The notes beneath the pieces are model-generated. The model worked only from the letters and a program-made list of their open reading frames with translations, made no database searches and was not told the origin of the DNA. Source: Mycobacterium gordonae (GTDB lineage Bacteria > Actinomycetota > Actinomycetes > Mycobacteriales > Mycobacteriaceae). From it: 34,364 nucleotides of DNA. The translations under genes were made by a program, and so were the position numbers. Positions 7,691-15,139 of this stretch are shown in pieces. Where the stretch lies: assembly GCF_002101675.1 (NCBI RefSeq), contig NZ_LQOY01000041.1, positions 1-34,364 on the forward strand. The letters run 5' to 3'. Position 1 is the first letter of the stretch. The number at the start of each line of letters is the position of its first letter.

Positions 7691-8197
7691 CTACCGCACC
7701 CTGGCACCGGCTCTGGCGCGGGCCACCGCTGATCGGATTTCCGCCACCCGATCGACACTGACACCCCAAGGCGGGTCGACACCGACTCGCTCGTCCAGAT
7801 CCCACAACACACACTGCTCGCCCCGCCCCGCGACCAACTCCCAGGCGATGATCGTCCGGCGAAGTTGCTCGGCCGCTGAGTCAGTGGCGGCGTCTGCCGG
7901 CGCGCCCCCGTCGGGGTGGTGATGGAGAAAGCAGCCGTAGGCCTTGTCGCAGAACGCCGCGTACCGCGCGGTGCACAGGATCAAGCCGTGCCAGGCCTCA
8001 TCGACCGCGCGCGACGGCATACCGATCACCTGGTTGTCCGGCAGGGCGGCCGCACAGCACAACAGCCACTGCCGCAATCCGGTCTCCACCAGCGCCCTCG
8101 GCTGCCACGGGCACGTCTTGAACACGGCCTCTGGCAGTTCCAGCTCGGTCACCGCGACGCGTGCCCGACCGTAACGATCGCGCCGCCGGCCCCACAC
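7691..8197 (-). CDS. GRDP-like (glycine-rich domain-containing protein type) small protein
   Basis: The central segment reads IGMPSRAVDEAWHGLILCTA followed by RYAAFCDKAYGCFLHHHP (about residues 58-95). This matches the P-S-x-x-V-D-x-x-W-H-x-x-I-x-x-T-x-x-Y-x-x-F-C signature of GRDP/DUF1399-type proteins. The protein is only 168 aa, so this is essentially one such unit plus a C-terminal helix. It is rich in Cys and His, and metal binding is possible. The start GTG 8197 is tentative, as no good ribosome site is seen; an internal GTG gives V/M-TELELPEAVF. It is divergent from the membrane Gly/Cys-rich peptide gene across 68 bases, and leads the thioesterase gene. The function is unknown. Confidence 0.7.
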   Translation of the reverse strand: MWGRRRDRYGRARVAVTELELPEAVFKTCPWQPRALVETGLRQWLLCCAAALPDNQVIGMPSRAVDEAWHGLILCTARYAAFCDKAYGCFLHHHPDGGAPADAATDSAAEQLRRTIIAWELVAGRGEQCVLWDLDERVGVDPPWGVSVDRVAEIRSAVARARAGARVR

Positions 8198-8265
8198 GGC
8201 TTCACTGTAGAGGGCGCTGAGAATTGCCGCGGATTACCGGCGCAATCCTCGCGTAGCCTTTGCGC

Positions 8266-8544
8266 ATGAACAGCGGCCTCCCGTTGCTGATTGCGTTGGG
8301 CGGCACCGGCCTGGTGTGGCTCGTCATTTTTGCGATACGCCGGCAAGGATCGTGGCGGGACCACGGGTCCGACGGCGTCTGGGGATCCGGATCGGGATCC
8401 GACGGCGGCTCCAGCGGCTGCGGCGGCGGCAGCAGTTGCAGCTCCAGCGGCTGCAGTGGTGGGGCCAGCGGCTGCGGCGGCGGGTCCAGCGGTTGCGGCG
8501 GCGGTAGCGGCTGCGGCGGCGGGGGCTGCGGCGGCGGCAACTGA
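8266..8544 (+). CDS. Small membrane-anchored Gly/Ser/Cys-rich protein (92 aa)
   Basis: ATG 8266 opens a 92-aa protein: a short N-terminus, one transmembrane helix (LPLLIALGGTGLVWLVIFAI, residues 5-24), basic RRQ, and then a low-complexity tail from about residue 37 made almost only of Gly, Ser and Cys (Cys at 52, 58, 63, 70, 77, 83 and 88, each flanked by Gly/Ser). The helix orientation (short N-terminus, positive charges after it) predicts a cytoplasmic tail, although a cleaved or inverted topology cannot be excluded. Such tails recall the C-termini of TIGR04222-type membrane proteins, sometimes suspected modification substrates; here only the tail is similar. It is divergent from the GRDP-like gene and converges on the Nudix gene, with four bases between stops. 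Confidence 0.65.
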   Translation: MNSGLPLLIALGGTGLVWLVIFAIRRQGSWRDHGSDGVWGSGSGSDGGSSGCGGGSSCSSSGCSGGASGCGGGSSGCGGGSGCGGGGCGGGN

Positions 8545-8548
8545 CCGT

Positions 8549-9298
8549 CTACCGCCAGGCGAACGTCGGCTGCTCGAGTTCATCGACCCGATCGTGGCGG
8601 CCTTCCAGTCCCAGCCAGCGCAGCTGCAACAGCACCGCGCCCGTCGGAGCGTGAATAAGGTCGTTGCCCAGTGGGATCTGCACGACCGGACGAGGACTTT
8701 CCGCGATGTTGATGAAGCGCGGTGAATCCTCGCGCTGTAGTTGGTGCAATCCCACCCGGTAAACCGCCAGCACCTCGTCGGGCGCCGGACGCAGATCCAG
8801 CCGGCCGCCACCCCAAATGACGACCGGCGTGATGACGTAGCCCGACCGGGTCGGATAGTCGTCGAGCAGACCCAGCACCGACGACTCCGGCAGCCGGACC
8901 CCGACCTCTTCGTCCAATTCGCGCAGCGCCGCCTCGATCACCGTTTCGCCCGGATCTAGACGGCCGCCCGGCAGCGCCCACTGCGCGGCGTGGGTCCGCA
9001 ACCGAGAGGTCCTGCGGCACAACAGAAAAGCGGCTCCGCCGGCTACGTCGATCATGTGACCGTCGAGCAACTCGTCCGGCAAGGGACGACCGTCGAGCCA
9101 GTCATCCAGCGGAGCCGGATCGACTCGGTCTTCGCCGATCTCGGAGTCCACAAGGACCACCGCCACGGCCGCGTGCCGCTTCGTCGGGTCGATGACGGCA
9201 CTGCGGTCATGCGCCGCCAGACGCTCCTGAATCTGTGCACGCAGCGCGTCGTCGTAGGCGATTGTCACCGCTCGACCATATGCCTCCGCTCGACGCAT
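8549..9298 (-). CDS. Nudix hydrolase
   Basis: The Nudix box is intact: GGRLDPGETVIEAALRELDE then EVGVRL, fitting G-x5-E-x7-R-E-U-x-E-E-x-G-U, preceded by LRTHAAQWALP. The arrangement resembles CoA-pyrophosphatase-like Nudix enzymes, which cleave nucleoside diphosphate-X substrates with Mg2+. Total length is 249 aa from ATG 9298; a GTG at 9268 (V/M-TIAYDDALRAQI) has GGAGG about 16 bases upstream and is also possible. It is transcribed away from the P450 gene, and the two palindromes at 9305-9318 and 9349-9362 occupy their shared promoter region, so co-regulation is plausible. Confidence 0.92.
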   Translation of the reverse strand: MRRAEAYGRAVTIAYDDALRAQIQERLAAHDRSAVIDPTKRHAAVAVVLVDSEIGEDRVDPAPLDDWLDGRPLPDELLDGHMIDVAGGAAFLLCRRTSRLRTHAAQWALPGGRLDPGETVIEAALRELDEEVGVRLPESSVLGLLDDYPTRSGYVITPVVIWGGGRLDLRPAPDEVLAVYRVGLHQLQREDSPRFINIAESPRPVVQIPLGNDLIHAPTGAVLLQLRWLGLEGRHDRVDELEQPTFAWR

Positions 9299-9304
9299 CC
9301 TAGG

Positions 9305-9318
9305 TGACGGTTTCGTCA
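9305..9318. promoter_or_regulatory. Palindromic operator, copy 1 (TGACG-N4-CGTCA)
   Basis: TGACGGTTTCGTCA has perfect five-base arms with a GTTT centre. It stands seven bases upstream of the Nudix ATG on the minus side. A second copy lies exactly 44 bases to the right with the same centre except one base, about four helical turns away on the same DNA face. Confidence 0.8.
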
Positions 9319-9347
9319 GGAAGTGTTGACGGGACCCGCATCAGTAT

Positions 9348-10583
9348 GTGACGATTTCGTCAGATCTTGCCCATCGTCCCGTAGGAGGTCTTCCCATCGG
9401 TCGAACTGCGGGCGTGCCCATCGATCACGCAAACATCTACGCCACCGACGCTTTGCTCAACCCCTACCCCCATTACCGGCGGCTGCGCCGCGCGGGATCG
9501 GTCGTGTGGCTGCGTCGGCACCGCGTGTACGCGCTACCGCGTTATGCGGAGTGCAAGGCCACGTTGCGCAACGACGCCCTGTTCATCTCAGGCAACGGTG
9601 TCGCGCTCAACCCGCTGAGCAATCGCCTGTCCCGGGGCACGACACTCAACAGCGACGGCGCCGAACACGACCAACGCCGCAAGCTGCTGGCCCACCGCCT
9701 GCTGCCCAGAGCGCTGCGCTCGGTCGGGGAAACGATCGACGAGCAGGCCGACGCGGTGGTCGAGGCCGCGGTGCGCCGCGGCGCCGTCGATGCGGTCGCC
9801 GATCTCGCTACCGCACTGCCGCTGGCGATCGTTCCCGACCTCGTCGGCTGGCCGCGCGACGAGCGCGAGCACCTCATCGCCTGGGGCGGCGCCACGTTCG
9901 ACATCCTGGGGCCGCTGAATTGGCAAGCCGTCAAAGCCATTCCGCGCACTCTGCAGATGCTGATGTTCGCGCGCCGGGTGGTGCGCAACCGTTCGGTGCT
10001 GCAGGGCAGTGTGGCGCACGAGCTGCTCTGCGCCGCCGACGACGGCAAGCTCCGCCACGCGGAATGCCCGAAGCTGATGGTCGATTACATCGCTCCCTCG
10101 CTGGACACCACGATCAGCGCCATTTCCAACGCCGTCTACCTGCTGGCGACACATCCCGAACAATGGCGCCTGCTCAAGGACGATCCGACCCTGGTCGCCA
10201 ATGCGATCAACGAGGTCATTCGCTATGAATCGCCGCTGCGCGCCTTCGCGCGCCAAGTCCGTGACGACACCGAAGTCGACGGCACCCCGATTCCGAGGGG
10301 CTCACGGCTGCTGATCCTGTACGCATCGGCCAACCGGGACGAGAACGAGTGGGACGACCCCGAGACCTTCGACATTCGCCGCGATGCCGGCCGCCAGATC
10401 GGGTTCGGCAACGGGACCCACGCGTGCGCAGGGCAGGGGCTGGCCCGCATGGAAACCGCCGCCATCCTGCGCGCCCTGCTGGAACGCGTTGACCGGATCG
10501 AGGTGACCGGCGAACCGGTCTGGGCGATCAACAACATCATTCACCGGCACCACCGGCTGCCGGTGAAACTGGTGGCCGCCTGA
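9348..10583 (+). CDS. Cytochrome P450
   Basis: The protein carries the P450 landmarks: I-helix YIAPSLDTTISAI (Asp-Thr-Thr), K-helix EVIRYESPLR (ExxR) and the heme loop IGFGNGTHACAGQGLAR with Cys about residue 360. Length (411 aa) suits a soluble bacterial P450. The I-helix has Pro-Ser-Leu where most have a Gly pair, which may alter proton delivery. The start is uncertain: GTG 9348 lies in the operator, whereas a perfect AGGAGG at 9383-9388 points to initiation near 9396, where the in-frame codon is ATC. Recognisable P450 sequence begins at IDHANIYATDALLNPYPHYR just after this. Substrate unknown; redox partners are not adjacent. A hairpin at 10633-10658 may end the transcript. Confidence 0.93.
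   Translation: MTISSDLAHRPVGGLPIGRTAGVPIDHANIYATDALLNPYPHYRRLRRAGSVVWLRRHRVYALPRYAECKATLRNDALFISGNGVALNPLSNRLSRGTTLNSDGAEHDQRRKLLAHRLLPRALRSVGETIDEQADAVVEAAVRRGAVDAVADLATALPLAIVPDLVGWPRDEREHLIAWGGATFDILGPLNWQAVKAIPRTLQMLMFARRVVRNRSVLQGSVAHELLCAADDGKLRHAECPKLMVDYIAPSLDTTISAISNAVYLLATHPEQWRLLKDDPTLVANAINEVIRYESPLRAFARQVRDDTEVDGTPIPRGSRLLILYASANRDENEWDDPETFDIRRDAGRQIGFGNGTHACAGQGLARMETAAILRALLERVDRIEVTGEPVWAINNIIHRHHRLPVKLVAA
9349..9362. promoter_or_regulatory. Palindromic operator, copy 2 (TGACG-N4-CGTCA)
   Basis: TGACGATTTCGTCA matches copy 1 at 13 of 14 bases. It overlaps the GTG (9348) that would be the longest P450 start. A TTGACG -35-like hexamer at 9326-9331 lies between the copies, so binding here would cover a rightward promoter. 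Confidence 0.8.
9383..9388 (+). promoter_or_regulatory. Perfect Shine-Dalgarno without a canonical start after it
   Basis: AGGAGG lies in-frame inside the P450 reading frame, seven bases before an ATC codon (9396-9398). The next GTG (9414) is 25 bases away, too far. Either initiation uses ATC, or this is a chance sequence and GTG 9348 is the start. Confidence 0.4.
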
Positions 10584-10632
10584 ACGGCGCCCGGTTTCCG
10601 CCGAGTGTGACTTTGACGACGGGACACGCCGA

Positions 10633-10658
10633 CCGAGCGTCGTGGGATTCCCGCTCGG
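10633..10658 (+). terminator. Hairpin downstream of the P450 gene
   Basis: CCGAGCG (10633-10639) pairs perfectly with CGCTCGG (10652-10658) around a 12-base loop, about 50 bases after the P450 stop and before the DUF5313 operator. No U-tract follows, as is usual for mycobacterial intrinsic terminators. Confidence 0.45.
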
Positions 10659-10675
10659 CGGTGACGAGGCCCACA

Positions 10676-10693
10676 TAGTTAGGCCACTAACTA
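10676..10693. promoter_or_regulatory. MarR/OhrR-type operator palindrome
   Basis: TAGTTAG-GCCA-CTAACTA has perfect seven-base arms. It lies 58 bases before the DUF5313 start and upstream of the MarR gene of the same transcript, and its size fits a MarR dimer site. Autorepression by the downstream regulator is inferred. Confidence 0.75.
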
Positions 10694-10751
10694 ATCGCGT
10701 ACAATCGGAACCGGCGGCGCCGCCGCGATTCGAATTCTTCTAGGAGCGATC

Positions 10752-11168
10752 ATGTCCAACGCTCGCCCGAACCCCTGGCAATACATCACCTACAGCTACG
10801 GGCGCCGGCTGCCCGATTCGATGCGCGACTGGGTCTCCCGCGACCTTGCCGGCCCCGGAGCCATCCGCCGGCACCTGATCCGGATGGCGATCCCCGCGAT
10901 CATCGTCCTGGCCCCGCTGTGGTTGCTGCCGGCATCGCTGTACGTGCACTCGGAAATGACGGCGCCGATCTTCATCTGGGTCCTGTTGATGGCGCTGGCG
11001 CTGAACAAGGTGTGGCGCCGACACCGACTGGCACAGCACGGGCTGGACCCGGGCCTGGTCGACGTCATCAAACGCCAGAAGCAGGCCCATATTCACGACG
11101 ACTACGCCCGGCGCTTCGGCCCGCGTCCCGAAGAGGCCAAGTGGCAGGACAACAGCAGCCCGTTCTGA
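10752..11168 (+). CDS. DUF5313 family membrane protein
   Basis: The 138-aa product starts MSNARPNPWQYITYSYGRRL and has the DUF5313 pattern: a N-terminal PNPxQ and RLPxxxxxWVxxDL stretch, two adjacent membrane helices (about residues 43-62 and 69-86), and a hydrophilic C-terminus with HIHDDYARRFGP. GGAG lies six bases before the ATG at 10752. DUF5313 proteins are abundant in mycobacteria and have no known function. It shares a transcript and a palindromic operator with the OhrR-type regulator 25 bases downstream, so it may respond to the same organic peroxide or thiol signal. Confidence 0.85.
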   Translation: MSNARPNPWQYITYSYGRRLPDSMRDWVSRDLAGPGAIRRHLIRMAIPAIIVLAPLWLLPASLYVHSEMTAPIFIWVLLMALALNKVWRRHRLAQHGLDPGLVDVIKRQKQAHIHDDYARRFGPRPEEAKWQDNSSPF

Positions 11169-11193
11169 CCGCGGCTACGAAGGAGCGATCGCC

Positions 11194-11682
11194 ATGGGCA
11201 CAAGAACCGCTGTGGAACTCGACCCGCTGTCCTTAGAGCGCCAGGTCTGCTTCGCACTCGCCATCACCAACCGCGCCGTGCTCGCCGTGTACCGGCCGCT
11301 TCTGGAACCACTGGGCCTGACTCATCCTCAATACCTGGTGATGCTGGCCCTGTGGGACAACGCGAAACGGAAACCGGGCGCAAGTCCGCTGTCGGTCAAG
11401 GACATCGCGAACCTGTTGCAGATGGATTCGGCCACCTTATCGCCGATGCTCAAACGACTCGAGTCGCAGGGCCTGATCACCCGGACGCGCAGCGCCGCCG
11501 ACGAGCGCACCACCCACATCGCGCTGACGCCGCAGGGCCGCAATCTTCGCCGGCAAGCGCTGAAAGTTCCGCCTGCGGTGGTCGAGCGTCTGGGTGTCGA
11601 TCTCCCCGAACTCGAGCATCTGCGCGAGGTGCTGACCAAGATCAACGCGGCCGCGGTGGCGGCCGGTGCGCTCGACGTCTAG
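11194..11682 (+). CDS. MarR family regulator, OhrR type
   Basis: The 162-aa protein begins MGTRTAVELDPLSLERQVCF. Cys19 in the RQVCFAL helix matches the peroxide-sensing Cys of OhrR. The winged helix follows: PQYLVMLALWD, then VKDIANLLQMDSATLSPMLK, RLESQGLITRTRSAADERTT, HIALTPQGR. AAGGAG stands about nine bases before the ATG. OhrR-type repressors leave DNA when the Cys is oxidised by organic hydroperoxides, usually to release ohr; no ohr gene is in the window, and the likely target is its own operon with DUF5313 through the palindrome at 10676-10693. One-Cys type is suggested because no C-terminal Cys is present. Confidence 0.9.
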   Translation: MGTRTAVELDPLSLERQVCFALAITNRAVLAVYRPLLEPLGLTHPQYLVMLALWDNAKRKPGASPLSVKDIANLLQMDSATLSPMLKRLESQGLITRTRSAADERTTHIALTPQGRNLRRQALKVPPAVVERLGVDLPELEHLREVLTKINAAAVAAGALDV

Positions 11683-11733
11683 TCAAAAATCGCCGCAGCA
11701 CACGGCCTTTCGCGGGTGTGAGAAACCCCGGCC

Positions 11734-11745
11734 CGGGTATACCCG
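11734..11745. promoter_or_regulatory. 12-bp perfect palindrome before malQ
   Basis: CGGGTATACCCG ends four bases before the malQ GTG (11750). It could be an operator or contain a -10 (GTATAC), or be a small hairpin at the ribosome site. Nothing else identifies its role. Confidence 0.35.
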
Positions 11746-11749
11746 CGCT

Positions 11750-13759
11750 GTGGCCAAACCCTCACCCGCGTCCGACAGCTTGCGCCAGTTGGCCGCGGCA
11801 CACGGCGTGGCAACGTCCTACCGCAACGAGCGACGGGAGCCGGTCGACGTCGACGCCGACGTGGTGATCCGGGTACTCAGCCTCCTTGATGTCGAAGCCC
11901 GCACCGAAGACGACCGGCGCCGCGAACTGGGCAAGCTTGCCGAGGCCAACCGCACCGGCGTCTTGCCGCCCACCGTCGCCATCCGGGTCGGCGGGCACCC
12001 CCGGCCTTTGCCGGGTGCCGTCATGCTCGAAGCCGAGGACGGTACCCGCCTCGACGTCCGTGACGAACTGCCGGGCGACTTGACACCGGGGTGGTACCGG
12101 GCGGAAACCCGTGACGGTCAGCAGGCCACCGTGGTCGCGGCGCCGCCGCGGGTGCCGTCCACACCCGCCACCTGGGGCTGGATGTTGCAGCTCTACGCGC
12201 TGCGGTCGGCGCGCTCCTGGGGCATCGGCGACCTGGGAGACCTGCGGGAGTTCATCGACTGGACCGCCACGGCGCACCACGCCGGGGCGGTGTTGCTCAA
12301 CCCGCTGCATGCGCCCGGCCCCACCCACCCGGTGCAGCCGTCGCCCTACACCCCGTCCAGCCGGCGTTTCGCCAACCCGCTGGCGCTGCGCATCGAGGAC
12401 CTCGACGCCTACCGGCGCGCCGACGCCGACACCCGCGCCGAAGTGGACGCGCTGCGCGTCTCGCCCGCCACCGAGCGGATCGACCACGATCTGGTGTGGG
12501 CGGCCAAGCGGTCGGCGCTCGAATTGCTGTGGCGCGCCGAGGGGCGGCCCGATCCCTTGGGTGGCTCCTCCGAGGGCCTGCGCGACTGGGCCACCTATTG
12601 CGCGCTGGCCGAGCGGCATGGCGGCCGGTGGAGCCGATGGCCCGCGCCGCTGCGCGATGTGAACGGACCGGCCGTCGGTGCGGCGCGCCGGGAGCTCGCC
12701 CCGCGACTGGCGCTTCATGCCTGGGTTCAGCAGCGCTGCGCCGAGCAGCTGCTCGCCGTGCGGACCACCGCACGGGAGGCCGGTATGGCGCTGGGGGTGT
12801 TGCATGACCTCGCGGTGGGCGTCGATGCGGACGGCGCGGACGCGTGGGCGCTGGCCGACGTGCTGGCCACCGGCGTCAGCATCGGGGCACCACCGGACAA
12901 CTTCACCCCGCGCGGGCAGGACTGGGGGTTGCCACCGTGGCGCCCGGACCGGCTGGCGGCTACCGGCTATGGCGCGCTGCGAGACATGTTGCGCGCGGTG
13001 CTCGTTCACGCCGACGGGCTGCGCATCGACCACGTGGCCGGGCTGTGGCGGTTGTGGTGGATCCCGCCCGGCGACGGACCTGATCGCGGCACGTACGTGC
13101 ACTACGACGCCGAGGTGATGCTGGCGGTGCTCGCGCTGGAGGCCCACCGGGCCGAGGCCACCGTCGTCGGTGAGGACCTGGGCACCGTCGAGCCCGAGGT
13201 CACCGAGGCGCTGGCCGACAACGGGATGCTGGGTTGCGCGGTGTCGTGGTTCACCCGCGATCAGTCCGTGGCGCAGGAGCCGCTGCTGGTGCCGGCCAAG
13301 TGGCCTGCCCGCGCCGCGGCCAGTCTGTCGACGCACGACCTGCCGACGGCCGCCGGATTCCTGCGCGCCGAACACGTGCGAGCACGCGCCGACCTCGGAC
13401 TGCTCGACGACGTTCCGGCCGAACAGGCCTCGGCCGCAAAGGAACGCGCCGAGTGGCTGGCACTGTTGCGATCCGAAGGACTGCTGGACCCTGAAGCCGA
13501 GACCGCGGAGGCCGAGCCCGAGGAGGCGACAATCATCACCGCGATGCACCGGCTGCTGGCTGCGACTCCGAGCCGGCTGAAGTTGATCTCGCCCTACGAC
13601 GTGCTGGCCGAGGTCCGGCAGCCCAATTTGCCCGGGACCATTGACGAGTACCCGAACTGGCGGTTGCCACTGCCGGAGACGTTCGAGCAGCTGCAGGCGG
13701 ATCCAAGGGTCGCGGAAATCACCGCGGTATTTCGGGAGGTCGGTGCGGGCGACGGTTGA
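11750..13759 (+). CDS. malQ: 4-alpha-glucanotransferase (amylomaltase, GH77)
   Basis: The 669-aa protein has the GH77 sequence order: WGWMLQLYALRSARSWGIGD, AVLLNPLHAPGP, QPSPYTPSSRRFANPL, the nucleophile region GLRIDHVAGLWRLWW (Asp of RIDH), the acid/base region VVGEDLGTVEPEV (Glu of GEDL) and STHDLPTAAG (third Asp). The extra N-terminal domain (about 130 residues) is usual in actinobacterial MalQ. It transfers maltooligosaccharide units between alpha-1,4-glucans in the cytoplasm. Start GTG 11750 gives V/M-AKPSPASDSLRQLAAAHG; a longer frame from 11666 overlaps the MarR stop and looks non-conserved. The gene appears to be the last ordinary chromosomal gene before the peptide cluster. Confidence 0.95.
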   Translation: MAKPSPASDSLRQLAAAHGVATSYRNERREPVDVDADVVIRVLSLLDVEARTEDDRRRELGKLAEANRTGVLPPTVAIRVGGHPRPLPGAVMLEAEDGTRLDVRDELPGDLTPGWYRAETRDGQQATVVAAPPRVPSTPATWGWMLQLYALRSARSWGIGDLGDLREFIDWTATAHHAGAVLLNPLHAPGPTHPVQPSPYTPSSRRFANPLALRIEDLDAYRRADADTRAEVDALRVSPATERIDHDLVWAAKRSALELLWRAEGRPDPLGGSSEGLRDWATYCALAERHGGRWSRWPAPLRDVNGPAVGAARRELAPRLALHAWVQQRCAEQLLAVRTTAREAGMALGVLHDLAVGVDADGADAWALADVLATGVSIGAPPDNFTPRGQDWGLPPWRPDRLAATGYGALRDMLRAVLVHADGLRIDHVAGLWRLWWIPPGDGPDRGTYVHYDAEVMLAVLALEAHRAEATVVGEDLGTVEPEVTEALADNGMLGCAVSWFTRDQSVAQEPLLVPAKWPARAAASLSTHDLPTAAGFLRAEHVRARADLGLLDDVPAEQASAAKERAEWLALLRSEGLLDPEAETAEAEPEEATIITAMHRLLAATPSRLKLISPYDVLAEVRQPNLPGTIDEYPNWRLPLPETFEQLQADPRVAEITAVFREVGAGDG

Positions 13760-13858
13760 GCGGGACTGCAGCGCCGGGCAACTGGACGATCCGCGCCCAC
13801 CTGGTTAGCGTGTAGCCGAATCGCTCGGCGCTGGACAGACAGCTTCAGCCGACCAGAC

Positions 13859-15121
13859 ATGGATCCGATGGACGTGCCCGACCAGCAAAGCAGTGGGCCA
13901 GGAGGCCGGTGGCCCGTGTGGTCGCCCGGACTTTCGGCTGTCGACCCCGCAGCCCCCGCGTTTCATGCGTCCCCTGGCCGCTTCGAGGTGTGGCGGGCGG
14001 CGCGCGAAGCGCATCCCGTTGCCTGGACCGAATCGGCGGAATTCGGGGGTTTCTGGTCCGTCACCGCCCATGGTCTGGCACGCCAAGTTCTACAGCACCC
14101 ACTCGTGTTCGCGTCAACGGCAGGCATGAGGCTCGGCAGTAACCCGCGCTCGGTGGCAATGGCATCGGGACGGCTGCTGGTGGTCACGGACGGCACCGCT
14201 CATCGCCGGCTGCGCGCTGCTCACTCGGCGTGGCTGTCGAGCTCGACGATCGACCGGATAAGTTCTGAAATTTGGCGCGATGTCGAACTTGTGGTCACCG
14301 GCCTGATGGACAAGGGCGGCTCGTTCGATGGGCGCGGCGAATTGGGAACCGTTATCGCACACCAAGTTCTCGGGAGGGTACTCGGACTACCGCGAGAGGA
14401 CTGGACGGAACTCGCCCGGTTGACTGACGCCGCCTACGCCACCGACACCGTGCAGGAAGCGACGCAGGCTCATGGCGATCTGCTCATGTACCTCTATGGC
14501 TTGCTGGAGCAGCGCCGAGCCCAACCGCGGGACGACTTCGTGACCGCGTTGGCTCAGTCAAGCGTGGACGGCCGTCCCCTGACCGATGATGAGGTACTGC
14601 TCAACTGCGACGGCATGCTCAGTGGCGGACTGGAGACGACGCCACTCGCAGTGTGTGGCGCCTTGGCCGTCTTTGCTCAGGATCCAGATTGCTGGCAGCG
14701 ACTGCGCGCAGAGCCAGAGCGCATCGTCCCCGCTGTCGAGGAGATCTTGCGTTGGACGTCGCCGGCTGCACACGTGATGCGCACCACGCTGACCGATACC
14801 ACTTTGGGCGAGGCCAAGATTCGTGCGGGTGACCGAGTCGTCGTGTGGCTTGCGGCTGCCAATCGTGACGAAGCCGTCTTTTCCGACGCCGAGCGGTTCG
14901 TGTTGGACCGCGACCACAATCCGCACTTGGCCTTGGGAAGCGGACCCCACTCCTGTGTCGGCGCTGTGCTGGCCCGGCTCGAGCTGCGCGCTCTGTTGAC
15001 CGTGCTGACGCGGGTCGTTTCCTCGATTGCTGTTACGGGCCGCCTGGAGTACCGGAATTCGAACTTCCTGCACGGTCATGACATCGCCGAATTGACGATG
15101 ACACCCGCTGCAGACGCATAA
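13859..15121 (+). CDS. Cytochrome P450, putative peptide or amino-acid tailoring enzyme
   Basis: This 420-aa P450 has I-helix GMLSGGLETTPLAVC (Gly-Gly-x-Glu-Thr-Thr), K-helix EEILRWTSPAAHVMR and heme loop LALGSGPHSCVGAVLARLE with Cys about residue 366. Leu replaces the usual first Phe of FGxGxHxCxG. The GGLETT I-helix and the YRNSNFLHG strand near the C-terminus are seen in P450s from natural-product clusters, including ones that hydroxylate carrier-bound amino acids. It converges on the aminotransferase gene with 18 bases between, at the left border of the Dpg genes, so a tailoring role on Dpg or the peptide is inferred. The start ATG 13859 has no clear ribosome site; ATG 13868 is possible. 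It is clearly different from the P450 at 9.3 kb. Confidence 0.92.
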   Translation: MDPMDVPDQQSSGPGGRWPVWSPGLSAVDPAAPAFHASPGRFEVWRAAREAHPVAWTESAEFGGFWSVTAHGLARQVLQHPLVFASTAGMRLGSNPRSVAMASGRLLVVTDGTAHRRLRAAHSAWLSSSTIDRISSEIWRDVELVVTGLMDKGGSFDGRGELGTVIAHQVLGRVLGLPREDWTELARLTDAAYATDTVQEATQAHGDLLMYLYGLLEQRRAQPRDDFVTALAQSSVDGRPLTDDEVLLNCDGMLSGGLETTPLAVCGALAVFAQDPDCWQRLRAEPERIVPAVEEILRWTSPAAHVMRTTLTDTTLGEAKIRAGDRVVVWLAAANRDEAVFSDAERFVLDRDHNPHLALGSGPHSCVGAVLARLELRALLTVLTRVVSSIAVTGRLEYRNSNFLHGHDIAELTMTPAADA

Positions 15122-15139
15122 GGTCGCCGCGCACGAATT

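Noticed and set aside
8291..8725. Ala-rich plus frame overlapping the Gly/Cys-rich peptide
   Set aside because: Frame-shifted reading of the same GGC/TGC repeat; the Gly/Cys frame has a clear start and membrane helix.
11762..13549. 595-codon open frame antisense to malQ
   Set aside because: A high-G+C shadow with Arg/Gly/Gln-rich sequence and no domain; the plus strand encodes intact GH77 motifs.
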